20,926 nt of DNA, from positions 1 through 20,926 of the forward strand of contig CAXNAD020000369.1 of the NCBI GenBank assembly GCA_964200185.2, in the 5' to 3' direction. Each line of letters opens with the position of its first letter. Within the stretch, counting starts at the first letter, position 1. A program made the translations under genes and the position numbers. Under the pieces are notes generated by a model, which was given only the letters and a program-made list of their open reading frames with translations, was not told the origin of the DNA and made no database searches. This stretch comes from Choristocarpus tenellus KU-1152 (Eukaryota; Phaeophyceae). Below, piece after piece: positions 10,025 through 20,561 of this stretch.

Positions 10025-10510
10025 ATGTGCACAGTAGGAAACCCCAGGTCCCAAGCCACCCACACCCAGACCACACAAAGCAAGTCAATCCGCAATCGTC
10101 ATCAGGGCTCGCCAAAACAGGCGAAGGTGGAGCCAGAAGAAGAGTCCAAATTAGATATTGCCAAAATGACTGTTCTCTTTGGGGTTGTACTGCTTCATTG
10201 GCTACATTCGTTCAAATTCTTCCTAGATCAAGCTTTCAGTCGGGACTACAATTACAAATTGTATTTTTGGTACCTTGTATGCAATATGTACATTGTGTAT
10301 ATACTCCACCCAGTGATTGTTTCTTCAAAATACAATTCGATTTGGTCATGCATACCCACTATTGTTTTTTGCGGATATGTAGTCACACATGTTGCCAGTA
10401 GTGGGTGGACAAAAAATGCAGTACACAACACACAGGACAGGAGAACAAGAACCTTCCTTTTAAAAACAGTTCCTAACAAGAAACAGGATAAAAATAAATA
10501 CCCTGCCTGA
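10025..10510 (+). CDS. Unrecognised 161-codon ORF with hydrophobic segments (doubtful gene)
   Basis: This ATG-to-TGA frame is the longest open frame in the window that I cannot assign to a known element. Residues 1-45 are polar, with a K-V-E-P-E-E-E-S-K stretch. Three hydrophobic segments follow (roughly 48-66, 77-100 and 106-123), then a basic tail. I recognise no family. A second overlapping frame (10027-10401) is also open, so low local stop density may explain both. AT-rich DNA readily encodes runs of F, Y, I and V, so the membrane look may be an artefact. Confidence 0.2.
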   Translation: MCTVGNPRSQATHTQTTQSKSIRNRHQGSPKQAKVEPEEESKLDIAKMTVLFGVVLLHWLHSFKFFLDQAFSRDYNYKLYFWYLVCNMYIVYILHPVIVSSKYNSIWSCIPTIVFCGYVVTHVASSGWTKNAVHNTQDRRTRTFLLKTVPNKKQDKNKYPA

Positions 10511-11472
10511 GTCGCTGATCCAGTGTCTCTCTAAATTCTTCTACTACTACAACAACAAAAGCAATCAATAAGATGAGTAAAGACGAATTGAAAGCATTTA
10601 TATGTTCCTTTGAGAAATAAAAACCAACCCCAAAAGTAAGAAAATAGAGTAGATATCAAGCTCCATAGCGACAATACCCTCCATTTGGTCAGCATCGGCA
10701 ATTCAGCAACAACTAATTGTTGTGATGCATGGACATCCTACCTGCCTTCTCACTAGCAACCAGCATTAACGGTGTCTGCTACCACATTTGACATGTGCAC
10801 AGGTAATGCAGCAAGAAATAGACACTGACAATGATAATGGAAAAAAAACCCCAAAGAACTCAATCTATTCCAGACTACTTTTGAAGTTAGAAAAAGATGT
10901 CATACAAAAATGAGAGATGATGCGTGCACCATAGTGTCCTTCACATCAACATTACTTGCCTATTCCTCTCGTCCTCTGCTTTTCATGACTCACTTCCTAG
11001 ATGGTGCGCCTGGCAGTACAACCCTCCTCATACTACTATTCTAGATTCTGTAGGCACTTTTTTTTTTAGTGTGTGTGGTGTGTGATGTGTGTCCTCCTCT
11101 GTCTAGCACTTGCCACCATTACCTTTAGTTTGGTTATGACCCCAACCTCCTGACTAATGACCTGCAGATAGTCAGGGTTTTTATGTGGAAACAAGTATCT
11201 TCCTGATTGAACATGTCCTTCCAAGGTATCACTTTCACAAATAACCTGCATCCTCCAAATACTTCATCCCCCTCCTTGCCTCCGATCAAAGCCATCTAAC
11301 ACTACCAAAACAAGTCACCAACCCAGGCCCCTCACTTATATATACTTAAGTCCCAAGGTAGACTAGGATCTCAGGTATCTTAGGAGGTGCTTTCACACCA
11401 TGTCAGCCGAGATCACGACCTGGGATAAACTTGTTATTGATTGCTGTTTTTTTCAATCCTTCTGTTTCACAG

Positions 11473-11556
11473 GGAGCTCCTCCATACCCAGTAGTCTTTC
11501 ACTTGCTACGAGACAGCCCCTCTGTGTCCCACCTGAGGAACATTTTCCCTTACCTG
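11473..11556 (+). other. Possible exon of an unidentified gene
   Basis: A stretch of 84 nt (28 codons, phase 0 at both ends) lies between tttcacag and gtgagg, matching the splice signals of the three known genes. It would encode G-A-P-P-Y-P-V-V-F-H-L-L-R and so on. A strong polypyrimidine tract ending in CAG at 11806 lies 250 bp downstream. I could not connect the pieces into a convincing protein, and a 28-codon open frame is expected by chance. Confidence 0.15.
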
Positions 11557-12465
11557 GTGAGGTCATCCCCATCCTGTCCCTCATTCATAATAGTTCATTT
11601 TCTTCCTTACATTTTTTAATTAATTACTTTTCACAGTACAATTAATTTTCATGCTTCACAAATGTCTACTAAAGGTAAAGTCCTCGACCTCACAGAGTGT
11701 TGTATTTCAAGGCTACTCATTCAAGTCAGGAATTTGGTGTGCTTTTTCTGTCCTCATTTTCCTATTGTCCCATGCACCTTTCATCTGCCTTCTCTTCTCC
11801 TGGCAGAAGCCTAGAAGTATGGTCCTTAATCGAATGTATCAATGCCATCTTCATTGTGACCACAGTTGGGAGTGCAAAGGCAAACTATGCACCACCATAG
11901 AGGTCCCTCTACTAATAGAGAAAGCACCCTTGCAAATGAAATGCAATCTTTGTATGGGAAGACTATAAAGCCGCAGAACAGCATGCTTTTAGGATCACTT
12001 GTGGTATGACCCTAGGAGATCTCAGGGTAGGACTCTGTCCATGGGCATACAATGTAATCCAGCATATATGGCATACTAGAATAGTGCGATGTTAGGACAC
12101 TGCGTGATATCTCCTTCCAAGTGCAGTCACAACTCATGGCAATGGCATTTTTTAACCGTGAAAATAGAAACGTATTACACATTGCTCAAAAGAGGGAATG
12201 GTCAAATCCATACCTGGTAATCTAGTACTTGTTTTAAGCTACAGTTAAGGTTTCAGTTTTATGTTTTTGACCTTGAAAGTGCCTAGTACAGACCTGTGTA
12301 TGGACAAGAGTAAATTCAATGGTTCAAAATATCTTATCAAAGGGTCAATCTGCACCAACCCCAACCTTTAACAACCAACTTGATCAATCTTACTCCAGCA
12401 GTTACACTTCCATCATACTCTCCATGCAGTAGCTTCTAGGTGACTATTCTTGCAACTTGCACATG

Positions 12466-15400
12466 TCATGGATCAGCCTCTTTGTGCTTGTGCTTGGTTC
12501 TTTTAGAGTGTTCAATCATTTGTTTCCGTTTGTGGGCTCGTTTAATGTCGTACTTTGACACAGTACTGATACGTGGTCTTCGTGGTGCCCTATCCTCTTG
12601 TTTCTGTTGATCCTTCCTATTCATCTTCTTCATGCCCAACATCCACTCAGGAACCTGGCAATGAGAAGCCAACAGATATGGTTGAGGAAATTTGGTCAGG
12701 TTCAAGGCAGGATTACCGGAGGCTGAAATATTCCTTGGGCACAGAGTCAACATATAGGGGCAGCAGTGTCAGCAAATCCATAATCGGTCAACCAAAGTTA
12801 CATGTGGTGGAGGCCTGTCTACTAGACATGGCATTTCAGAAAGCAAACCTCCAATGGTAACAATTCACAGTGAATAATTTAGAAGCTGGAGTGGAGAATT
12901 GGGGTCAAGGAATACATCGGCACTGGCTCAAGGTGCAATTTGGACATTCAATTTATTCATTTCTCATCTACACTGTACGGATGTCTAGTTGCCATTCAGT
13001 CAGCTGTGACAAGGCAATGCTGGTGACTGGCAGAATGAGGAGAAGAAGCATAGCAAAAATAAGCTAGGTTAATCATCACAGCTTATATACAACTTTCAGT
13101 GGGTTAAGGCCATTAGAGTGCTTAACATTGAACTAAAGACAGCAGATTGTCTATTTCTGGGGGTGCTATGTTTGGGGGAGGATGTGTCAATTGGTGGTCG
13201 AGAAAGCAGAAAACGGTTACACTGTCTACAGCTGAGGCCGAGAATGTTGCACTGTGTGAGTTGGGGAAAGAGGTTATGTTCCTCAAGCAAGTGCACATGT
13301 TCATGCAACCACAATGTAAAGATTACTTGGTATTAGTGTTTGAGCACAATGACGGTGCAATAAAGATTTCATTACCATAACCATGAGTGTCAGAGAGGAC
13401 ATACCAATATATATTATGGTATGCGTGGACCTTGGGCGAAACATAACCAGCAGTGACCCAGCCTTACATTGCTACGTAGAATGAGCCCAGGCAGGGTACT
13501 GTAGCAAATCTACCCCCTTCAAGGTAGGAACTCCAACCAGCAGGGGGTCTTTCGACTTGAAATGTGACAAGTACCTCGGCCATCCCAAGTCATAGTATAT
13601 AGAAATTAACAGCATTTAGTTGGTCAAAGAGATTCCTACAAATGCGCAAGAGAAAAACCTGCACAAATTTCAAATCTTACACCCTCCTCATTTGCAAACC
13701 TCTAATCTTTCACATCTCCTCACCTCACAGCCACTCAGTCGCATCACATTTGCAATGCTTCGAAGGGAAATCATGTCTGCCTCGGTGAAAAACGTCACAG
13801 CTGTGCCTTTGCGACCAGCACGTCCACTTCGCCCAATTCGATGAATATAGGTCACAGCACTTTGAGGAAAGTCATAGTTGACTACCATGTTTACTCCCTG
13901 CAAATCCAAGGAGCTGTGAGTGCGAATCCAACCAAATTTGGATTTAATTAATACAAGAGTAATGATTCAATTGACCTTATACACTGTAGTACCTTGAAGT
14001 CGATTCCTCTAGACATCAGATCTGTGCAGATGAGGACCCAAATATCTCCTGTCCGGAAGCGTTCAATGATCTTGTCCCTCTGTTCCTGTATATGGAAGTA
14101 AAAGCAGTAACGGTCAGAAAGAAGGCATAAGGTGTTTACCTTGACTCAAATAGCTACATTAGCTCAGAAACAGTACAGTGTTTCTACATTTTTATCTGTA
14201 CTACTTGACATCATGACATATGTGGAATATCAGGGAAACTGCGGCATACCTGGGCCCGCCCAGCATGTATCACATCCACGTTGATTCCATCATAGACCAA
14301 CTCATGAAATAGTTCCTGCCACAGGTGAGGAGTCTTTGATCAAACTTCCATGTGCTATGATGGAGACTGACATTACACCCAAATCAGCTAGGATCAGTGC
14401 CTAGGGTAGGCAGAAAAGTTGAGACAATATTGATTATCATTGGTGCACGGTGACCTGGAGATAGACTCCAAACAATATTTCCACCCAGAACACAAGGATG
14501 AAATCAAATACAATAAATAGCAGTCACCTTCGCACGATCTTTGGATTGCAAAAACACTAGTACTGGGGGGTGCAGCCCTTCCTGCACCAGCTGACGCATG
14601 GCCAATAGCTTGCCCTCCTCCCTTCCCACATACACCAGGCGTTGTTCAATGGTTGAAGCTCCAGCATTTACAGTGCCAACGCTGAGAAAGACAGGATTGC
14701 GCAGAATGCTCTGTGCCAATTCCCTGACCTGCCATGCATAGCAGTTTCATTTCGTGGTACCATCAGTGGGGAAGGGGGTGCTTCATACTCTCAAACAAAT
14801 GAACAAGGATAAAAGATTGTGGGCAAAGATACCTCACCTGATATCCCATGGTGGCACTGAACATTGCACGCTGCACCCCCGAATTGGAGCATGCAGCGAG
14901 AACCTCATCCACTTGAGCAACAAAAGCTTTGTCACCATCTCCACTATGCCCTGTATCGAACAACTTATCAGCCTCATCAAGCACCACAATGCTCACTCGG
15001 GGCAAGGAAACTGCTGCCTCCCTTAGAAGTCCCACTAGACGCATAGGAGTAGACACCACTATATCACATCCCGCCAGAGCAGCCTTGGAATCTGATGCTG
15101 CCTTAGACGCAGTTGCCTTTGTAAGCAAGCATGCGCGCAACTTCCGTCCTCGCGACAAGCGAACTACATCACGGTGAATCTGTGCAGCAAGTTCTCGGGT
15201 TGGTGCAAGCAAAACTGCTCGGACGCCTCTCTCCTCTGCAATTTTTTCCTGGATCCCAAGCCGCAATAGTACAGGCAACACGAACGCAGCAGTCTTTCCT
15301 GAGCCAGTAGGTGCTGTGGCCAGCAGGTCCCTACCCTCTACAAGCACTGGCAGTGCCTGCATCTGAACAGGAGTGGGCTCTTTCCACTTCGACAACTCGA

Positions 15401-15845
15401 TGTTCTCCAGCAGCACTCGACGGGTTTGTCCTCCATCCTGAACATTACCTGCAAAGGGCATGTCGGAAAATGTCTCCATCGGATCTGCCACAGCATGACC
15501 TTTCACGCGAATGTTCATGCGCCGACGAAAGTGTGCAACTTCTTCCTCTCGGACAAGGCGTTCCTTCTCCGCTCCACCTTGGCCATCCGTGCGTGGCCGT
15601 TCCCCCCCCCTTTGTGCCCTTGCTGAAGTATTCCCAAAGAACAGTTCACTCATTCCATCTTCAGAATCTGAGCCTATCTCTGTGGAGATTGAAGCAGGTG
15701 CTGGGACTTTCCTAGACGAACTGATGTCATGGGAACCAGGATCAATTGAAATGCTATGCTGGGGCTTCCTTTGCTCACACTTGGCAGTCTTCTTCTCTTC
15801 CACAACCAACGATCGTCGACGTTTCTTGGTACCACTGCCCTCCAT
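12466..15845 (-). CDS. DDX52: DEAD-box ATP-dependent RNA helicase, Rok1/DDX52 family
   Basis: Family members act in the nucleolus in early 18S rRNA processing and 40S assembly. Six exons join in phase 0 throughout: 15845-14838, 14728-14528, 14315-14250, 14085-13993, 13897-13724 and 12654-12466 (576 aa, close to the yeast and human proteins). Visible motifs are the Q motif with P-T-P-V-Q (157-161), motif I A-P-T-G-S-G-K-T (178-185), P-T-R-E-L-A (215-220), T-P-M-R (266-269), DEAD (290-293), SAT (330-332), V-F-L-Q-S (394-398), R-G-I-D (451-454) and H-R-I-G-R-S-G-R (475-482). The subfamily follows from [10 protein letters not shown] before the Q motif, from [11 protein letters not shown] and D-V-I-H-A, and from the C-terminal V-P-E-W-M-L with I-S-T-V-S-K-Y-D. 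Both termini are basic and Lys/Arg-rich, fitting nucleolar localisation. The start ATG is the first after an in-frame TAA upstream. All helicase motifs look intact. Confidence 0.95.
12655..13723 (-). other. Intron 5 of the Rok1-like gene, carrying a copia remnant
   Basis: The donor GTGAGG follows L-S-G-C-E and the acceptor CCAG precedes V-P-E-W-M-L. Together they restore the G-C-x-V-P-x-[WY]-[ML] junction expected in Rok1/DDX52 proteins. At 1,069 bp it is 5 to 11 times longer than the other introns of the gene (95-212 bp). Part of the extra length is the retrotransposon fragment at 13132-13428. Confidence 0.88.
13132..13428 (+). mobile_element. Ty1/copia retrotransposon RNase H fragment (dead)
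   Basis: The plus-strand frame beginning after a TGA at 13129-13131 encodes D-S-R-L-S-I-S-G, then [19 protein letters not shown], and an E-x-x-F-L-K-Q block. This is the characteristic RNase H end of copia polyproteins (W-x-S-[KR]-K-Q-x-x-V-[AT]-L-S-[ST]-x-E-A-E). An N-D-G-A-I-K segment follows. Stops at about 13378 and 13384 interrupt it, yet a P-x-V-S-E-R-T stretch fits the usual continuation. Integrase, the RT core and LTRs are not seen, so this is a truncated relic. It lies antisense inside the last helicase intron. Confidence 0.85.
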
Positions 15846-16378
15846 ATACGTGTGAATAAGAAGGGCAAGTTAGAGCACTGAAAGAAACAGGGGAACCACA
15901 CAGTCAGGGTACAAAGGAACTTAGAGCTCTCGACATGAGCTTGAATTACTTCCTCTTCAACTGGCGATGTATCAACATGGGGAATCGTCTAAAGTGTGAG
16001 AAGAAGGATGGTACAGCAGGGTCTACAGTGGTTAACCTCCTGCATCCCTCACGTTCCCCGATGGAAGAAGTCGACTGGAGCTGAAGCAGTGACCCCGCCT
16101 TTATTGGGTTCAGAATTGACTTCGCCTCTCAAATTTGTGGGTTGCTTGGATGAGAAACGACCACCACTGCACAAGGACGCAAAAAGATCTTCCATGCTTC
16201 CTGTCCTTGTTTCACACTCCACTTTTTCCCTCTATTCTCTACCTTCTGTTTTACAAAGAAAATTCACCTTGGAAGGCCAAGGCAAAATTGTTGAAGTGGG
16301 ATGAAACATGAAGGGTTCAGGTTGGGTCTTGTGCATGCTTCTCATCTTCTTTGAGGGGGCAGTTTTGGTTTTTTGAAG
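15846..16378. promoter_or_regulatory. Shared upstream region of the divergent helicase and oxidoreductase genes
   Basis: Only 533 bp separate the two start codons of head-to-head genes, so this stretch must hold both 5' UTRs and probably both promoters. I see no clear TATA box or other defined element. A 102-codon plus-strand frame (15996-16304) has no recognisable content and is probably chance. A bidirectional promoter is an inference from spacing alone. Confidence 0.5.
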
Positions 16379-18114
16379 ATGCTGTCACCCATGGGATTGA
16401 GATCGGTTCTTGGTTTGACCGCACTCACGTTGGTAGGCGCTTTCGTTCCTCCAAATAGACTCCATATTGGTCATGGAACCACCACACGTGCGACGACCCA
16501 TGCCTATACTTCCCGCAGGATAGTTACATGCCAGCAGGATATCGCATGGCAAAAGGTGAGGCACGTCCCCCAACTTCCTTACATCTAAATGGGAAGACTT
16601 GACACTTTCATGACCTAGTATCTGACTCAACCACTCTTTACACTGTGCCCGTTTACGCCCTTCTCTCACTTCCAGACCAAGATCATCTCAACCAGCAAGG
16701 TGAGAAGTCTTCACTTTCGGTTTGGATCATGAAACTATGAAAGCATATGTACAGCCTCGATGAAGATGGATAGGTTACCCTGAGAAAAGTGTTGGGAAAG
16801 GAGTGTGTTCATTAGATACCAACACATGCAAAACATGTGGATGTCGTCGGGCAAACAACGTAGAAAACCATACCTTTTGTAAGTGGTTACTCGTAGCTGT
16901 GCTTGAATACTTCTGATCTCATTGGCTCCGTCTCGTTCTTGGAATATCTTCGTAAAACGTTTCTCTATTCGATTGTGTTTTGTCTCTCATTTAGAGCTGT
17001 CGGTTTCTCAATGAATTAGGTAACCAGTCTATCCTCTTCTGCGAGGGTGATGTGTTGACCCTATCTCCACGATCGTTGAAGTCAGGCCGCCGAGGGTATT
17101 CAGAGCTTGACAATTGAGACAGGAGACATCGGAAAAGACTACAAGATGCCTGGTCAGTTTGTGCAGATCAAAATTGGAGACAGCAAACCTGGCTTCTTTG
17201 CCATTGCCAGCGCCCCCAATAGTGATGGTACCATGGATTTCCTGATCAAGGAAACAGACAGCACAAAGGCTATCATCACCGCTGTGTCTGGCTCCACTGT
17301 GGATATGAGCCCAGTGATGGGTAAGGGATTTCCAATCAAGGAAAACCTTGATGGGTATAAATACGACTTCCCCACTCAGAACATCATCTTAATGGCAACA
17401 GGAACTGGCATTGCTCCCATTCGGGCTGCACTTGACTCTGGTATCCTAGAAGTCTCTGAGAAGGATGTTTTTGGCCGCTCCTGCCGCTTGTACTATGGTG
17501 TTCAGAGCATGGCGAAGATGCCATATGTTGAAAAGATGAAGGAGTGGGAAGCTAATGGCTTGGAAATCATACCTGTATTATCTCAGGGTGGTGAGTGCCC
17601 TCATGTCGCTTGCATGCCTCCCCTGAGACAAGTAGTCCTACGACTGCATCGAAACAACATACTTTGTGATGTTCTGCTATAGGACAGGTTTCCTAAACCG
17701 GAGCTTGATACTGCAACATTGGTGATATTTCCACGTTTTCTACAATAAGATTCCAAAATGCCAACGTTACGAAGGGATTTAATTGATAGGGCAAGCCTCT
17801 ATCCGTGTTACTTCGTTTGTTAATCATCACTACATTTTGTTTTGGGGTTCGTTGGCGATTTGATTTAAAGATACAGTTCTCCCCTTTTGAAAGCTCATCA
17901 GGACATTACTCGCCATTCTCCTCTATGTGCTGAATCAGGTGCGGATTGGACAGGACGCAGGGGTTATATCCAGTCAGCACTGAAAGAAGATAAGGTTCGT
18001 GTTCCCAGAAACACAGGTGTTCTCCTTTGCGGCCAGAAGGAAATGGCTGATGAAGTGAAGGCTATCTGCTCCGAGGCAGGAGTGTTTGAAGGGCGACTTC
18101 TGACTAACTTCTAA
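16379..18114 (+). CDS. Plastid-targeted FAD/NAD(P)-binding oxidoreductase (pKIWI502/FNR-like)
   Basis: This is a ferredoxin-reductase-fold flavoprotein expected in the plastid; substrates of the pKIWI502-like family are poorly known. Four exons, 16379-16555, 16676-16699, 17104-17590 and 17939-18114, give 287 aa. Residues 1-21 form a signal peptide, with likely cleavage at Ala21-Phe22 inside G-A-F-V-P-P. A Ser/Thr/Arg/His-rich transit region runs to about 55. The flavin-binding part has P-G-Q-F-V-Q (83-88) and F-F-A-I-A-S-A-P (98-105). The nucleotide-binding part has A-T-G-T-G-I-A-P (165-172), Y-Y-G-V-Q-S (197-202), the split G-G codon joining V-L-S-Q to A-D-W-T-G-R-R-G-Y-I-Q, then L-L-C-G-Q-K-E-M (258-265) and the typical L-x-N-F end. 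The start is the ATG at 16379, six bases after an unlikely TTG. The exon 3-4 junction is secure. The joint between exons 2 and 3 looks short for the family, so one more tiny exon may be missing. Confidence 0.9.
16676..16699 (+). other. 24-nt microexon of the oxidoreductase gene
   Basis: Eight codons (T-K-I-I-S-T-S-K) lie between cttccag and gtgaga, in phase with both neighbours. They fit the start of the first beta strand of the flavin domain, directly after the transit peptide. Without this exon the joined protein stays in frame but lacks that strand. The support is splice signals plus plausible content. Confidence 0.6.
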
Positions 18115-20073
18115 ACTGATGATATGAGAAGCCTTCTATTTCTTTAGTCCCCATGAATATGGTTTGTAAACAATTAAGTGCACTATCTGATTGTGTCACC
18201 CTGAGCCTTCACCTCCAGTGCCAATATTTGCACCCCTGTCTTTGAGTTTGTCATTTCTTGAACACAAAGCCTGCTTTATATGCCAACAATTTCCTGCCTA
18301 CGCACTAGACAAATCAAATGTACGTGATGAAAGCATCCACGTGAATCTAAGCTTGAGCATGACTATAGTCACCACTCCGTGCGTGTCTATTTTAACTAGC
18401 ATCTGTTTCCGGTTGTGTATTCAGTTGGACCTCCAGCCATTCTTGCATATATTTTCTTTTGGCATCAACATATCTCCAGCATGCTAGAGCAGCAATGAAT
18501 TGCTGGAGACCCCACAAGAAATGACCTTATTGAGCTACTTTAAAGTTCTGTGACACTTAGTCAGAGTGAGTTACTGCCAAACCCCTCATCCATTTTCTGA
18601 CTTGTGCAGTAATTGTGGGTAAGGACTCTCACCTACTCCAGCACCAATGGCAAACTCTAGATTGGTGCTTATTTGAATACTTCTTTGGGGACAGGTAGGT
18701 AAGCAAAAGTGTGAACTGAAAATACTTGGTGTCCCGGTATGAGACTTGAGAACCTGTCAGTAAAGCCTTCTCGCCTTGGACAACATCGACAGACTGCTGC
18801 ATACATAACATACACTATGGGCACTAATTGGTCTGGAGGTGTTGCAGGTACTACGTTGGCATATATTTCAATCGTCAGTGTTGAGGGCATAACATAGTGT
18901 TGCCTTTTCAATCTAGCATGCGTTGTGTCATATCACAAAATGCAATGATAAGACGTTGTTCCTATCACTTTATGTTACAAGTGTTACAATCAATGAAATA
19001 TCCTAAGATTTTGCATTCAGAAATATCATTACGGCGAGTGTACTTGCATGGGTGAGGTGTATCAATTTGAGATTCACAATACAATGCCAATGGAAGTAGA
19101 CAATAGAACATCTGGATTTGCAATTGCACATGGAAGCCGTCGTCATACATCGATCAAGACAGAAACAGAGCACAACCAGAAAAAAAAAAGTGCTGAGAGA
19201 CACTGTGAACTCTGTTGATAAGCAGTGCAACATTTCCTATTTCTTTCCAACAACGTGTAATGTTATGGTACAACAGGGTGCGATCACCACACTTTTGAAT
19301 GTGTAAAGCTATAACAATATATTGTCTAGTAAAACAATGTTAGAAAATTACACTTTGTGTCACAGTGTCACAGGCGCTACTTTCAAATGGCAAAATCTGT
19401 TACATATGTTTAGGACTGAAGTATTACGAGCGCTACATTGTGTTGTGCAAGTTTTGGAATGGAATGTTTTGGGTGCTAAATATTGTCCCTACGTTGTCAG
19501 TGTCAATGTTACCAACAATATGTGGTGATGAGTATTGCGTTATCCAATGTATGAAAGCTTTCGTTGGTACCCTTCCCATGAAAAAGGTCACAGTGGAAAT
19601 AAGTGTTCAACATGGCTATCTCTGAACTCACCTTCTCGTACCTGATGTAAAGAAAACGCCTCAAAACCTGCTCATGGCTATAGGGATAATTGATCATTTT
19701 CAAGTAGTAAATGTGTGTGTGGTGTCTTTCTCACAACTCTCGCTGGATTACGAAATGTTCATTTCCTTTCCAAAGAAAGGAACAAGCTGTGATCAGAAAC
19801 GATTTTCGACAAATGTATCAATCAGGTTATCCGATACTTTTGGTGATATGTTGTGAATCGAAAGGTGTAATAAATACAAATGAAATCATATACTCAATCG
19901 AATAGAATGAAACCTAGTGCACAGCACAGAAAGTGAGCTGGCCCTGGGATTTTCCAAGGAGTGCACTCATAGAAAAACACCAATTGAATGGAATCCTTTG
20001 GTTTTGTTGTCAAGTGTTGTTTATTGATTGGATTTGTAGCATTTGAGTTTGTACAACTAACAATGTGGCTACT

Positions 20074-20250
20074 AACACTACTACTGTGATCACTTCTGTT
20101 TGAGGGTCGCTGAATAAAAAAATTGCATCATTAGTTGGTTCGGTTAAATATACTTAGAACTCACAACACTACAATTTACTGCAATCACCTCTGTTTGACG
20201 GCAGTTAAACCAAAAATTAACACAACTAGTTGGGTCAGATAAATGTACAC
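20074..20250. repeat. Degenerate tandem duplication, period about 95 bp
   Basis: Three landmarks recur in order: aacacta (20074 and 20165), atcac[tc]tctgtttga (20089 and 20184), and a [tc]tagttgg-type segment ending in taaat[ag]tac (20131 and 20226). Spacings of 91-95 bp show small indels between copies. Confidence 0.7.
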
Positions 20251-20524
20251 ACTTGGAAGTATTTTTTGTGTTTTGGAGTGAAATAACAATTATAAGTCGC
20301 AACTATTTTTGTTATGTTTTTGTGAGAAACGTCAAACGGTGAACGAAGGCGTGAGAGAGGAGCAGTACATACACCACGTAGTAGTTCCTTCCAAGGTGAG
20401 AACGCCATCAAGGTTAAGATCACTTCATCAGAACATACATGTATCTAGGTATTTAGTTTTTAATTATTATTAGGCGTAGGAATCTGTTTCTGACACTAAT
20501 TTTCTTGATTACTCGAAGACATCA

Positions 20525-20561
20525 TTTTTGAGCGAGTATGAGTGCACGTCATCCTCAAAAA
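20525..20561. repeat. Small inverted repeat (possible hairpin)
   Basis: TTTTTGAG at 20525-20532 faces CTCAAAAA at 20554-20561, with a 21-base loop. The stem is A/T-rich and lies far from any gene I recognise, so chance is likely. Confidence 0.4.

Larger units (their letters stand above)
9434..12465. other. Intergenic region between the DHHC and Rok1-like genes; no gene identified
   Basis: Both flanking genes are on the minus strand, so this region holds the 5' side of the DHHC gene and the 3' side of the helicase gene. It includes an orphan plus-strand ORF (10025-10510), a GT-rich patch near 11069-11093, and exon-like plus-strand signals at 11473-11556 and about 11807-11968. None can be tied to a family. 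A small intron-rich gene could still be hidden here. Confidence 0.45.

Noticed and set aside
10140-10260. Copia RT-like stretch (I-A-K-M-T-V) in the orphan ORF
   Set aside because: The similarity is limited to about five residues. None of the following RT landmarks, such as a D-V-x-x-A-F-L-x-G block or a Y-x-D-D motif, is present, so it is treated as chance.
14754-15855. Plus-strand frames of 60-134 codons over helicase exon 1
   Set aside because: They are antisense shadows of the 336-codon helicase exon and show no family motif of their own.
15996-16304. 102-codon plus-strand frame between the divergent genes
   Set aside because: No recognisable motif, no clear link in phase to exon 1 of the oxidoreductase, and it sits in the presumed promoter and 5' UTR region.
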